Of a DNA stretch of 26,435 nucleotides, positions 8,487 to 19,950 are shown one piece after another. The DNA lies in contig BMAT01004864.1 in NCBI GenBank assembly GCA_019649035.1, forward strand, positions 101,162 through 127,596. Reading direction: 5' to 3'. Source of the stretch: Elysia marginata. Lineage: Eukaryota; Mollusca; Gastropoda; Plakobranchidae. The notes below the pieces were generated by a model. That model was not told the origin of the DNA. It did not search any database and saw only the letters and a list, made by a program, of their open reading frames with translations. Every line of letters starts with the position of its first letter. Positions within the stretch are counted from its first letter, which is position 1. The position numbers and the translations under genes are program-made.

Positions 8487-10534
8487 AAATTGTTTTTCTG
8501 TGTTTTGTTTTCCAAATCATTCACAGGCAAACGGTTGAATGTTATGAGATGCTCTTTGATTCAAAATTACTGACCAAGGAGAGAGTCTGAGAGTGTACTT
8601 TAAACAATGTCGGCACTGTAGCTGACTCAGGGGAATTTTGACAATTTTCTGCATTGCATAGGAATGATTGCAACGAGCTTGGTGTTATGAAAAACGAAAT
8701 AAAGGAAAAGAATGTGTTTTTTTTCTCTCGATTAGTGATTTATCTTTTCCCAATGGTTTTGTTATATTTTAAAATCATTTTACCGTACATTTACATTTTA
8801 TTAAACCATTAAACAAATTGAATTTGAATTACATTTAGAAAAAAAAGTATATATTTACATGCTCCACTTTAGTTCAATAAACTTCGAAACATTGTCAGAT
8901 GCCCTTGCTTAATAATTTTGGATTGATGGTGAAGATGAATGGTGTATTTTAATGGTTGGTAAATTCTTTAGTTGTTTTGTTTTTTTTGCATTGGCTAAGA
9001 TTAGTAAGAAAAGCTGTTGAACTTGAAGGTAAGAAAAAACTTAGCTTTTTCATTCGGAAATTAAAAAAGGGCATACGTTCTGTGTTTCTTCCTATCTTTA
9101 CTTTACACGTATCCCTTTGAACCCGCAACAAATGATTACAAACTGGATGGATAGAAAATGAAGAAAATATTTAGAGAATTGTGAGTAATAAAAACTTTGA
9201 AGCAAAATAAATTGAACCAGAATGGCTGGATATTATTCGGTATTAATAAAACCGTAGTTAGGTTTGCGCCGATTGTTAATCCTACACAAAATATTATATA
9301 ATAATTACGCATTATTTTAAAAAAAGAGCTTGGACATCTATGATCTAGCTTGTATTTAAGTTATCGCTCGTAGCACTAGGGAGAGAAGCAAGGGGGAAAG
9401 TACAACTGACGTGAAACAGCAAAACATCATAGCGTGTATCGATACAAATGTTCAGTCCTAGAAGTTGAACTGCCAAATGCACAGTGCACAGAATTTGACT
9501 GATGTCTTTTGTGGCTCTCTCAAGTAATCTACAGCCAACTCGTTTCTTGTTTCTTGAGAAAAATAAGAATAACTGTAAGCCTGAAAGGAGGGAACAGCCT
9601 TTTGTAAATTGTATTAAACTGGCTTAATCATTCTATTTTCTCTTAAAATTTGCGGTTAGGCCTCTAACAAATATTGTGAGTAAACTTGCCGTTGTGCAAT
9701 TAAATCTTAAAATAAATATGTTTCCCATGCACACATGTCGCACAAAGTTTTATTGTAATGTGAGGCTTTTGTATCAATAGCTTTTGCGGATTGTTGCACT
9801 TTTTGTGTGTAAACTCCACCCATAGCTCTCTCCAATATTTGATCAGTTTGTCGTTCTCTTTTTTATTCAATGTACATATACATGTACCTCTTTCTCCTCG
9901 ACTATCAAATTTTTGTTTTTCAACAAATATATCATCGAGTATTTTGCGTGCCGTTTTTTGTTTCATTAACCTGAATAATTGTACATCAACTAGACGTATT
10001 AATCAAGATATCACCTGGCCTCGTTTAAAATTTTTAGCTGTGGTCACGTTTTGTTTGTCTTCAATAAAGGTGGGGCATTCTTTTTTATCCTTTGTATTTG
10101 TTTCCTGTTTCTAACATTGTGCAACATAATTTTTAACAAAAATCGATACTGCTTCGTGGTTGATTATAATTTTGGTTGTCTTCACCTGCTTTACGCTTAT
10201 TCGGCTTACATTAAGAAACATAGCTCTTGTATCAAACCCTGAAGCTTAGATAACCAATTACAGTATACTCTTTGTTTTTCTATGTTCAAACTTCCCAATC
10301 GTATATGCTCTTTATAATTAGGCCTACACACCAATTTTATAAGAAAAGAAACATTCACACAAAACAGAAAATAATACGCCCAAATTAATTTTAAAAATAG
10401 CGGGAAAGAGTTGTGAAAACACAAGCCTAGTAAGTGCCATAACAAGTGAAAAAAACGAAGCTCATGGTACACAAAGTTTTATGTGTTAGTTATATTTTAC
10501 CAAAAAGTCTAAAGCCCATTTCATCATCACGCGG
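8487..10534. other. AT-rich intergenic stretch
   Basis: No gene recognised. An ATG-started 88-codon minus frame (9700-9966) contains RGERGTCICTLNKKENDKL, but has no known pattern. The 88-codon minus frame at 10206-10472 and the 107-codon plus frame at 9791-10114 are hydrophobic products of AT-rich DNA. Confidence 0.4.
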
Positions 10535-10893
10535 TTGGTTCGCTGTATGTGATATCAAAAGACAGGTCATGTTCAAAAGCATCAAATATTACTGGCATAA
10601 CACAAGTAATACGTAACATTCATAAAAAACCATATTGAGATAAACACTCGCTATGGTAAAAAATAAAAAGGCAGACCATTTTCAAAAGCATCAAAATTGA
10701 TGGGATAACCCAAGTAAGCGCGTAACTGAAATGGGCGTGACTTGTATAAGTTCATTATGGAGATAAATAATCGCTATGATAAAAATAAAAATGTAGGCCA
10801 AGTTCAAAAACATCAATTCTAACCCAGTTAAGGGAGTAATAATTGAAATGGCTTAGCTTTGAAATAACATTTAAGATAAACGGTCGTCTTTCA
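10535..10893. repeat. Diverged tandem repeat, ~109-122 bp unit, 3 copies
   Basis: Three copies begin at about 10563, 10672 and 10794. Each opens with a variant of GGxCAxxTTCAAAAxCATCAA and ends with a variant of GAGATAAA...TCGCTATGxTAAAAATAAAAA. The end of a partial earlier copy is visible at 10540-10562. The copies have diverged by substitutions and indels, so the array is old. No coding frame crosses it. Confidence 0.65.
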
Positions 10894-11082
10894 GGTTTTC
10901 AAATACTGTACTTGGAATCTGTTTGATAACAACATTTTGATACCTTATTTTTTCACATAGGCTCCTGAATAAATCTCTCACCTTGAGATCTACGTGTCCT
11001 GTGTGTGATTTCCTCTATATTTCATTTTTACTTATGTTTTATTTGTAAGTTGTCAATACCATACGTGATTAAGAATACTCGG

Positions 11083-11160
11083 TCCAGCGTAATTAGCTAT
11101 TTGCAGAAAACCTAAGAGTATATGAGGTCGCTGTTTCGATTCCAGCAACCTAGTTAATTA
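11083..11160 (+). mobile_element. tRNA-derived SINE head (candidate)
   Basis: TTAGCTATTTGCAGAAAACC (11093-11112) resembles an A box with the D-arm. GTTTCGATTCC (11133-11143) resembles a B box, inside a T-arm-like GCTG...CAGC stem (11130-11146). The 40-base spacing suits a tRNA head, and GAGGTCGCTG just before the B box matches the variable-loop region of many tRNA-type SINEs. There is no foldable acceptor stem, so it is not a working tRNA gene. Confidence 0.4.
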
Positions 11161-12200
11161 ACTAGAGTTGTAATGGTGTAGAGTTTGGTTTATGATATAC
11201 CTGAATCTGCAGAACAGTGTATAAAATCATGATTACAACAAAATAGACAATAATTCCATGATATTAAATTATAGGACTTTTTTGAAAATTCGTTCTCATC
11301 GGCTTCTGAGCCAGATAAAGTCACTGTGAGCGGGCGAAATTAGCTTCTAAAGTCAACAATTAATCTGTGAAAGTCAAAACTGCCGGTTCCTAGGCTCTTA
11401 GGCTATTCAAAATATGAATGCACCTGGGTCAAATGGTTACACAGAGTGAAAGTTTACTTTAACCTACACTTCTTTACATTGGACAACCAAGTAAAGAAGT
11501 GATTGCGGAACAAGTCATGCCACTGTTATGGTCCTCGTTTTCCTATAACGCTACTGCTGTTACATCGATCCCGGCGACGTAATTAACACACACCTCAGAG
11601 TCTGATACAGAACTTATTAGATTTAGAATCCACTAGTATTGGTAAAGCTGGCTTACTTACTTTTGACAGGTTTTTACAACTATGGACTTCGACTTTAGTC
11701 TTATCTTTAAGACTATCTAAAGGTCTAAATTTAAAAAAAATAATAAAAAAAACAAGACCAGCCTTTAGCCTGCGGGAGTATATTAAGAATAACCTAAAAA
11801 CGAGGTTAATATAAATATAATCAATGTATTTTCTGTTTCGGTGCGCTTCTTGAGTCCCTGATTTTTCTAATCACAGTATGAGAGCTTGACCTGAGCGGTC
11901 CAAGTTAGCTTTCTTACAATGAGTCAAGCTATCAAGTTCAGCTTACGTTAATCGTGTTATCTAACAGGTTTGCAACTTTGTTTATTGACAATGTCTTTGG
12001 GTGTCAATTAAGATGAACTTTTTTCAAGTTAACTATAACTTTGTTTATTTTTGGCTGAGCCAAGGTAAATCTTAAACTAATTATCTTTCCAGGTTTTATT
12101 GATCTAAGTACTGTACTCTGTAGTCCATTTGTAATGCCGTTTATGTTCTAAATTGTTGCGGTTATAGTTGTTGTGGTGACTGTTCGAGTCTTGCGTTTTG
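11161..12200. other. Intergenic stretch, possible SINE relics
   Basis: No gene. GCTGTTACATCGATCCCGGC (11556-11575), followed by a TAATTAAC also found after the 11083 head, suggests a second, more decayed copy. The rest is AT-rich and featureless to me. Confidence 0.35.
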
Positions 12201-12320
12201 TTTGTTGTTGTCGTTGTTAGTGGTGGTGGTAATGATAATGATGATGACGTTGAACATGATGATGGGGATGATGATGGTGTTGATGATGATGATGATAATG
12301 ATGATGGCGATGATGATGAC
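12201..12320. repeat. Imperfect (GAT)n repeat
   Basis: A trinucleotide-repeat block of GTT/GGT and then mainly GAT units with substitutions. The Met-rich plus frame and the Ser/Pro-rich minus frame (12104-12502) are produced by the repeat and its flanks. Confidence 0.9.
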
Positions 12321-12959
12321 TTTGGTGTTTGCTTCACCCATCGAACCCGGGTGTCCCCTCTATATAGTATATTGTAGACAAGAACAATGTAGTAGACAAT
12401 GGTAAAAGAATAAAACCAAGGTGTAAAATCCGACTGCTTGTTCACACAAATCAAGTTTCGTCTGTCAAGATTACTCGATAAGGACGCGGCCAAGAAAAGC
12501 AATTAACCTGGTGTGAGCAAATCATCTAAGTCACAAATATGCGAGGTGTAGATTCTGCATACAAAAATACATCAAATGGAATAGATTATTTAACAACTCC
12601 CGTATATTGAATGTATAGAAATAATCTTCACAAGATATCAAATTACCATACGTCAAAAGTAATCATACGAAAAATTTTTCTGTCATGCAGATTAGTTTTA
12701 GCTAGCCTTACCGATACTCGAGATTCGACTTGGAATTACCAAAATAATAGGCCTATGTCAGATACAATTACCGCACAAACCTAATGATATGTGATAAATT
12801 ATGAATTAACAGCAAGAGACTTAACCTGTACAAATATAATATTACAAAGTTAACCTGAGAGTCTCGGAGTAATTTTATTATTTGTTGACCGTTGCAGATA
12901 GACCCCTTTGTACAATCTCAAAGCTTTACTCGTAGTTGACTTGAGATATAGATGAAGGG
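12321..12959. other. Intergenic stretch, no gene seen
   Basis: AT-rich, with stop codons in all frames at short intervals beyond the GAT block. Nothing recognisable. Confidence 0.4.
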
Positions 12960-13020
12960 ATTTTAGTACAGCTTTGCAGTGGTGTGCTTTCTCTACGGGA
13001 GCGAGTTCAAGTCTGACTTT
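12960..13020 (+). mobile_element. tRNA-like SINE head (candidate)
   Basis: TTAGTACAGCTTTGCAGTGG (12963-12982), an A-box-like segment, and GAGTTCAAGTC (13003-13013), a good B-box match, sit 40 bases apart, the same spacing as at 11093/11133. ACGGGAGCGAGTTCAAGTC is the usual wording of tRNA-derived SINE heads. Tail and target duplication were not found. Confidence 0.35.
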
Positions 13021-13557
13021 GAATATTGCAGAAATTTACTAGTTTAACATTTGACCTCTTCTCAAGAGTTAAACTTCCTAACAACTATCTTTCTAGGCCT
13101 CGCAAAGGTTGGCTATGGCATGATTTAGTTCATCTTTTCGTGACGACATTAGCTAACTAGTACTTTTGTAAATCATATAGCGACGTGCAAAGTTAAACCT
13201 GTCATTTGCAAATGGCAATTACTCTTACAAAATGATTTTTTTTAAAATTCCAAATTCAAAGAATTCTTCTACCAGAATTAAATAAACAGTATTACAAAGA
13301 AGTCTGAAAACGTTAGCAACTAGTCTATTAACAATCGCATGTTTCTCACTTTTGTTTTGGTAATCGAGCCCCCCAAAAATGCTAAACCTAGATGTAGGTG
13401 ATAATAGTTTAACCTACTTTCTAGGTTTTTAATCACTATAGACAATCTTGACCGTTTGCAAACATGATCCTTCAGTTTCATTTCAATAATCATGTTTCTT
13501 GTTCGTTTCGTCCCGCCAAAAATATTCTGAAAGGAAATAAGAAAACATAATAATTCT

Positions 13558-13560
<3 letters not shown>
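13021..13560. other. Intergenic stretch, no gene seen
   Basis: AT-rich DNA without an open frame of note. It may include the body of the SINE-like copy at 12960. Confidence 0.35.
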
Positions 13561-13606
<46 letters not shown>

Positions 13607-13632
13607 AACTATCTATCTATTTATTTATCTCT
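13561..13632. repeat. (CT)18 followed by (TATC)n
   Basis: A pure CT run to 13596, one TTT interruption, more CT, and then TATC/TATT tetranucleotides to about 13632: a compound microsatellite. Confidence 0.95.
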
Positions 13633-15418
13633 TTGTCTCACTCTCTCTCATTTCATAGCAACCGCAAAGGCAATAATGAACTGTTTTGTTTTGTCAGATG
13701 AAACAGCTTATCGAAACACATCCGTTGCTACCACTCTATTTCCTATTAACATATTGCAATACTCAACCATGCATTAAGCGTTAACTCTCGATCAAAGTAA
13801 CCATATTGGCCATATAGATTGTCTTTTCAGACTGGTCAGCGGATGTTTATTTTAGACACAAGGTGAAGTAAGACCGTAATGGAAAAGGAGGCTGCGCCCC
13901 TAGGGTCCTCTAAAGTTAACGTCAGTGAATAATCTAGACACAATAAGGTACATTTAGGCCTGCAAGATCTACTTATCTGGGTGTGTCGTATTTACTCCGA
14001 GTTGCCTTGACCAACTGGTGTTTGCGGAAATGCAGTTGGTCTACTGTATAATTATGGTCTAGGTTTGCACATTAAATAACTTCAGGGCTATGATGGCTCA
14101 CAAAGTGTCAACAATGACGACAATTTTAATATTAAAATAACAAAGGCAACATGTTATCGATACATTACGATGGAGCCACGCCACCCCTAGAAGATAAGAC
14201 CCACGATCCAGAAGCCAAGGTCACTTCATACAGCCTTATTATTAAACTCTAAGCGTTGTCGAGGGTGTTGTTGGCGTGTAAAATATGAAAAGAAATCAAT
14301 GGTAGTTTAATTCATTTTGGTTCGATACAAGGTACATTTTATTTTTAGCACCTCTTTAGCATTATCACCTTTCTTTTTATCTCTCAGTCCAACAGACTTT
14401 TGAAAGTACACCCTCCAGCTTCTAAAATTCGACTTATCGAGGTCTGTGGTGTCTGTTCTAATTTACAGGCTTGTAAAAAAGGCTTGTATTCATTTAAAAT
14501 GTTTAGACTCGTTCTTTTTACAGGCACATTTAGTTGTTTTGTGACTGTTAAGTTCCTCTCACAGCTTGATATCTTCATAGCATCCCCTCTCAGATAGGCG
14601 TACAATAGTGTGTTGTTAAGCCAAATTGTCATCGAACAAACCAAGGCCTTCTTTTTTTTAAAGAATTAAACAATACGTTAAAACGTGTTCTATTTTAGTT
14701 AACTGAAGTAACTTTGTTATCTTCTTAACTTTGGCCAAAGACTTCTCGAATTCTATAGGCCAGTTTACATAACCTAGCTTGCTAGAGGACCCGGGCGGGG
14801 TATCTTATTCATATTGACCGGATAGATCTTCACGGTTCTTGAATTCGGTGAAACAGATAGGTCTACCGTCGATCGGTTAAAATTATATCACATTCGCATG
14901 CATAAAAAATTATCTCGCGGGTACATCTTACACGTATGTCTCATTTGAACAGACAGCAGTGTAATGTCTTTGAAATGAAATAACGTTTCAGTTTATTCAT
15001 ATCACTTGAAATTTGAATATTCCATAACTCAGGGCGAAAATGAACGTTTCATTGCTGTAAAATGTTTTGCACTAGTTCTTTTTTTTTCTTATTACTATCC
15101 CCTCGAATTTTCTCCCATTTCCTCCCTCTCTCACTTTTCAAAAACCTGATACAGGAAAGGATGTGGCAAGCGTATTTCAAGGCTCAAAGTTTGTACTTGG
15201 AGTAAAGGTTGCCATATTTTGTCACTAACTGCTAAAAAAAAGTCACTAAGCTCAGGGAGGGGTTGAACAAGTTTTTTTAGCTTTAAATAACCGCAACCTA
15301 TTCAGGCCCAAAATTCCATTGTCCACCGCTTGCCAAAATTTTGCGATGAGTTGTTGTAAACACTTGTTCCAATGTAAACACGTGGAGTTATGATCAAGCT
15401 AAAAAATGAATGAAGAAA
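13633..15418. other. Intergenic stretch
   Basis: No gene is supported. GACCAACTG (14009-14017) and CAGTTGGTC (14033-14041) form a perfect 9-bp stem with a 15-base loop. A minus frame of 86 codons (14384-14644) contains LTVTKQLNVPVKRTSLNILN and looks mildly protein-like, but it has no family pattern and no clear splice borders. Confidence 0.4.
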
Positions 15419-16118
15419 AAAACAGAGGTGCTATTGATTGATCCCAAGGATCGATGTAGATCTTTTCAAGATTGGTATATATCCAAGTCATGAATGAAAG
15501 GGTACTAATCTCGGAGAAAGCTAGGAATCTAGGCATAATCTTTGATTCGAATTTATCTATGAATCATCACATTTCGTACCTATGTCAAGTACTTTACCTT
15601 GAGATTAGGAAAATGAGTAAATTATCACAATTTCTTAACATTGACTCATTGAAGACACTTGTTTCAGCCTTTGTATTCTCTAGAAGTAGAACTTGCCTAA
15701 TGATATAATTTTTAAAGTTCAGAGATTTCAGAACCAAGCTGCTCGGCTTATCCTCAAATGTAATGGAACAGAACATGTTAGTTGTTACACCCACGCTAAA
15801 GCAGCTTCATTGGCTCCCCTTTAAGGCTATAATTAACTACAAAATTGCTATTATCTGTCACAAATCTATTCATAAAAAAACGTGCCATCATATGTACGTG
15901 ACCTTGTTCAGTTGTATGAACCATCCAGACAACTACGGTCTGCCAATCTAATCCTCCTTAAAGTGCTGAAGAAAGGAAGTAAAAAGTTAGCAGATCGATC
16001 TTTTACCCATTTCACCCCATCAGTCTGGAATTCTTTAACACAGTCATTTAGAGAAATATCATAACTGACTGCTTTTGAATCAGGTCTTAAGACCCACCTG
16101 ATGCAAGTTAATTTCTAG
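15419..16118 (+). pseudogene. CR1/L2-like LINE ORF2 C-terminal fragment
   Basis: Pieces of the end of a reverse-transcriptase ORF appear in order but in shifting frames: KTEVLLIDPK at 15419, then ARNLGIIFDSNLSM...H with SLKTLVSAFV (15475-15690), CLPNDIIFKVQRFQNQAARLIL (about 15693-15758), LKQLHWLPFKAIINYKI (about 15796-15846), and finally RDLVQLYEPSRQLRS...SVWNSL with LKTHL (about 15893-16104), stopping at 16116-16118. This order (NLGVIFD / SxxxTLVHAFV / IxKLQRVQNxAARL / LHWLPVxxRIxYKI / YxPSRxLRS / LWNSLP / FKxxLKTHLF) is well known from CR1/L2-type elements of the Jockey superfamily. At least three frameshifts and early stops make it dead. The catalytic FADD region lies 5' of the truncation. 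Confidence 0.85.
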
Positions 16119-16289
16119 ATTTTTTCGGTTGCCCTTTGAACAAAATGGTAATGAATGAAAGTTTTGTAAGTCTGTAATTAAAGAATGGAATGTACCTTAA
16201 TAAATGAATGTATTTGCTTCATGTTTAATTCTAATTATATCGCCGTGGGCCTCAAATTTGAGGGAGAGGGCGGGATATAAATAAACTAC
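16119..16289 (+). mobile_element. LINE 3' untranslated region
   Basis: This continues the fragment above. It contains the perfect palindrome CCTCAAATTTGAGG (16250-16263), then GAGAGGGCGGGATATAAATAAA, which leads straight into the (ATT)n tail. A short 3' hairpin before a simple-repeat tail is usual for this LINE group, where it serves as the reverse-transcriptase recognition end. Confidence 0.65.
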
Positions 16290-16302
16290 ATTATTATTAT
16301 TA

Positions 16303-16362
<60 letters not shown>
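16290..16362 (+). repeat. (ATT)n LINE tail
   Basis: About 24 ATT units with one GTT. Its position directly after the LINE 3' end marks it as the element's replicated tail. Confidence 0.92.
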
Positions 16363-16363
<1 letters not shown>

Positions 16364-18343
16364 GATAATTTTATTTGTGAAGGTAAATGGGACTACATGT
16401 AATTTCTTTTGATTTTTGAAAATTTGACTCATGATTTAAAAATTTGGTTTCAAACTACAAAATCCTTCATTATGATCACAATTTTACTTTCATTCTATGA
16501 ATCTGTCATATTTTTTGTTGTTAAAAAATCATTTGTTCTCTCGGATTTTCACTCTGTCTTTTCCGCATTCTATGAAAAAGAGGTATATTTTTTTTTCTTT
16601 TGGGCGACAGTTTCTTTTTCTACCATCTTCTATTCCACGTAGTCTCTACATCACACTAGACCTAGATTATATATATACCGCATCATATTTCGGTCCCATC
16701 GTCATGATGTAAGATTTCGTCTCGTCAAAGCGCGTCCCGAAACGCCATCGGTACGCAGCACTGACGCAACGCGCCGACAACCCCAAGTGGAAAAATGACC
16801 GGTACATGTATTCAAAGTAATCATAGTTAAAGTAATTGCACTTCACAGTCGTGCAATGATCAACTCGAGGTCTTAAAAAGAGGGGCTTGAAAGAACATAG
16901 TAATTTCAGGTAACTAATTGGAAAAAAATACATATGAAGAATATTTGCGACAAATTGCTTGTAAAATGATGTAAGAGATATAGATGTAAATACTTTCAAA
17001 CTTTTATGACATAATTTTATGCTTAAACATTATCACTTCTTTATATCTAACAACTGCCTTAAATCCTGCTTCCACCTTCCCAAGGTGCAAAACTGAGAAC
17101 CTTGCCACTTAACGTGACCTTTACACGCACAGTTAGCCCATCAACACGTTGAATTGACATACAGCAGATGTGGATCATCGATAGAAAGATATTTTGTCTA
17201 TGAGAGGAGTTCCTTATAGATGATCAAATTTTTAAATACGACAGTTCTTTAACTGTAATAAGACCAGCTAGACTAGCGCCTACTGTCGATACCATCGAAT
17301 GCAGGAAAATATGTAATGCGAAATAGAAACAAAATTTAAAAACCAATCTTGGTGAATTTCCTTAAAAATAGCATTTCCAGCGCGGATTTTTGCTAATTTT
17401 AGGGTCGCTGGTTTCGAAAACCTTATAACATGTACTTTTATTTTGAACAAACACTTTGGGAAACCGTAAAAACGTTTTAACTCAGCCTGAACCGACAGCA
17501 AAGGGGTGGTCACCTGAGCTCCAGTTTATCGATCGGAAAATATCTGGCTCCGCCGGGCGCTAGGTAGCAAGTGGGCGAAACCGATAAAATACACCTTTTT
17601 TGTTATGAGCTGGGGTCGAACTGGCTACATTTATAATATCAGCTTGATCTTTAGAATAAATTCCTGGCCTAGTTCGGTACACGGAAGCCAAGCTTGACAC
17701 GTTAGCCAAGATCCCTAAAAATTGGATAAAAGTTGTTTTGCAGCATGCTCCAACTTTGTGAGGTCGAGCCAGTCTTTTCAGATACGAGCTATGACCTCTC
17801 TGAAGAGAAAAGATAATGTCGGAAGTCTTGGAAAGTTTTCAGATACAATAAAAATCAATTTGGTTTTTATCACAATTGTATTTGTAACTATGTTTTTTAA
17901 ACTTTCAATGATACGCATGTGTGTAGCCTAGCATAAGGCATGTTAGTGTTTTTTAAAGTATTTTACCTGGGGCCATAATGATTGATTATGTGCCAATGTT
18001 CGGCTTTTATCCGTCTGTATAATGAAATGGGACCGCTCATTTATAAAAACACAAAGGAGACGTTAACTTTCTTAGAACTAGAAATAATTATGCCATGCTC
18101 TATGCAAACCAAAAATAAATATACACGAACATGCAAGTGCAAAGATGCCTCCCAATTCTCACTAATGATACTGATAGGAATGTTTATCCATGTCAATTAT
18201 TCCTTTGGAAAAGGGCCCAGGAAAAAAAGTATTTTGCTTATGAACTCTACTTCATGTATATGCGACTCTGCTTTCCGAATATTTGTACATGTAGTTGTAG
18301 TTTTGTAAAAAAAAAATGATTCTGTCAACAGATAGGTATGCCG
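16363..18343. other. Intergenic stretch with CpG-rich patch and SINE-like segment
   Basis: No gene is assembled. Bases 16715-16780 are rich in CpG compared with the rest, and TATATATA lies at 16668, but I see no convincing open frame start. On the minus strand, GTTCGACCC (about 17610-17618) with GGCTAACGTGTCAAGC (about 17690-17710) recalls a B box and A box of a tRNA-like SINE, though their spacing is longer than normal. After TTTTGCAG at about 17740 two short frames look protein-like (MLQLCEVEPVFSDTSYDLSE in one), but neither links to another exon. Confidence 0.35.
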
Positions 18344-18357
18344 ATTGCCACGGCAAC
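18344..18357. promoter_or_regulatory. X-box (RFX-type) motif
   Basis: ATTGCCACGGCAAC fits RYYNYY-N2-RRNRAC, the RFX-factor X-box found in promoters of cilium genes. The half sites are near-perfect inverted repeats. The nearest plausible exon on the plus strand is 0.8 kb away, farther than usual, so a working role is uncertain. Confidence 0.3.
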
Positions 18358-19154
18358 GTTTTCTTTTAAATGAGCCAATTTGTTCGGAAATTCTCTGAAA
18401 TTTTGGATTGTTGAAGTCAGATATTCTCTCCTCCCCTTACCCAATTTTTCAAAACATTTTAAATCATGTAATATTTTTATATTACTATGCTCTATTCTCC
18501 TCCTCTTAGTATTAACAATGACTCTGACCTAAATCTACGTCACAACTTAGGAAACACAATCTCTTTTGCGTTCCTTCTTACAGATTGCGCATTTCTTAGT
18601 GTGGCTTGATAGGAAAAAATATTGCGCAGCTTTAAAAAAACGCTTTAAGACCACTTTTGATACACAATTCCGCACCAATAGATAAATTTAGGTCTTAACC
18701 TTTAGGCTTTATGACCATTGATAGATTATGTGAACGGTAACGCACGAACTTTTACTCCAACATCAAACGTGACCACTCACTATTCTGTTAAAACCTTCAT
18801 CATCACAAGATCAGTTCTATATAGTATCGGTAACTTTTAATAAGATCTACAAATCTACTAAACTTACGTGTCTAAATTTGCGCACGTACGAAACATGACT
18901 GAAAAGCCCTGCCTTCTTTGGGACTTTTTCTTCATCAACTAAAATGAAGATAAAGAATTTGGAAACAAATTTCTCCATCATGACATATTATGTAAACTTA
19001 CAACTCCCCAAGCCATATCAGCTAAGTTCATTAAATTTGTATCCGATTTTGCATTTCTGATTGACGGGTCTGACTGTACAGGCCAAAAGTTTTGTAAGTT
19101 GTTTTATGCAACGCCCTATTCCTCAGAGATTTCCACTTGAGTCTTTTTTTTCAG
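18358..19154. other. Intergenic stretch, no gene seen
   Basis: AT-rich DNA with no frame or RNA pattern I can support. An upstream exon for the 19155 exon would be expected here or further left but was not identified. Confidence 0.35.
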
Positions 19155-19315
19155 CTGCCTCAAATACAGCCATCTTTTGAACAGCTTTCAACACTAAGGC
19201 ATTTGCGCTTTCTGATATCTTTTGATGTTGAAGCCTCTGCAATTTCTAAGTTCTTGGAACAAAATGTAGAGCTTAGACAAGTGTCAATCAGTAAAATGTA
19301 TGATTTAAATGAGAG
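19155..19315 (+). CDS. Candidate internal exon with leucine-rich pattern
   Basis: A CTTTTTTTTCAG| acceptor and a GAGAG|GTAAAT donor bound 161 bases, 53 codons plus two bases. The frame has the leucine spacing of a leucine-rich repeat: LSTLRHLRFLISFD, AISKFLEQNVELRQVSIS and KMYDLNE. The ELRxVSIS part resembles the LRxLxLS strand of F-box/LRR proteins. The next exon must begin one base into a codon. A tiny candidate at about 20367-20385 (RNFVILT, followed by GTGAGTAT) would continue the pattern, but it is too short to trust. The protein cannot be named. Confidence 0.4.
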
Positions 19316-19544
19316 GTAAATTGAAAAGCATAATTCTTAGTTCAACAACTAAGCTAGAAAAAAAGTGATAGGTTGGGTCTCAACGCAACATGGTAAGGCT
19401 TTCCTTACTGATCTTCATTTGTGACTTATAGTTATGCTGGAGAGTGTTAATTTCCACATGTTCTATTCTAGATTCATCCCTCAACCCCTTCCCCACCCCC
19501 TACACACAACCAACTAAGGCTCTGCATGTTTATTGTTGCTTGCA

Positions 19545-19950
19545 TTAGCTAAGGCGATGCTTAAAATGCAGTGAATTACTTGTCATAGTCATACCAGTAC
19601 AAATATACAAAGGACTGACTCAAAAACTGCCTAGAAAAAGAGTGCTAACTGTAAGCTGGGGAGAGGGACAGGCAAAAGGCAGTGGTGCTTTGTTAGACCT
19701 ATCACTAACAGACAGTGGTGCTTTGTTAGACCTATCACTAACAGTATTGCAAGATTGTATTGTAATTCAAACAGGCCCTCAGGTAGGCCCATTTCGAGTG
19801 GGGGATTATAAAGATAATGGACGAGGCTCTGAAGTGAAAGGAGAAGGGAGAGGCAAGGGGTTTTGGTGTGACTGTGATGACTGCCAAACTGTAAATTTGG
19901 TGCACAAATCATTGCAGACAGAGTTAAGGGCAAAAGTGGCACCCCTCTGA
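19545..19950 (+). other. Unrecognised 134-codon open stretch without Met
   Basis: One frame stays open for about 400 bases, unusually long for this AT-rich region, and ends in TGA after KVAPL. It has no methionine at all, so if coding it must be an internal or terminal exon. It begins near LVIVIPVQIYKGL, then KLPRKRVLTVSWGEGQ, two copies of GALLDLSLT from the 33-bp duplication, a Gly/Lys/Glu-rich part and FWCDCDDCQTVN, whose three cysteines recall a metal site. No family recognised. The opposite strand is also open for 128 codons, so it may simply be compositionally open or a decayed mobile element. Confidence 0.2.
19680..19744. repeat. Exact 33-bp tandem duplication
   Basis: CAGTGGTGCTTTGTTAGACC... 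is repeated head to tail (19680-19712, 19713-19744) without a mismatch over 32 bases. The period is a multiple of three. Confidence 0.95.

Noticed and set aside
8266-8590. Lys/Glu-rich (minus) and Phe/Leu-rich (plus) open frames
   Set aside because: Both are direct readings of the polypyrimidine repeat; there is no non-repeat coding sequence on either side.
11093-11150. A tRNA gene
   Set aside because: A- and B-box-like words are present, but no acceptor stem or anticodon arm can be folded; a SINE head explains it better.
12104-12502. 132-codon Ser/Pro/Thr-rich minus frame and its Met-rich counterpart
   Set aside because: The low-complexity core is the (GAT)n block and the flanks have no recognisable pattern.
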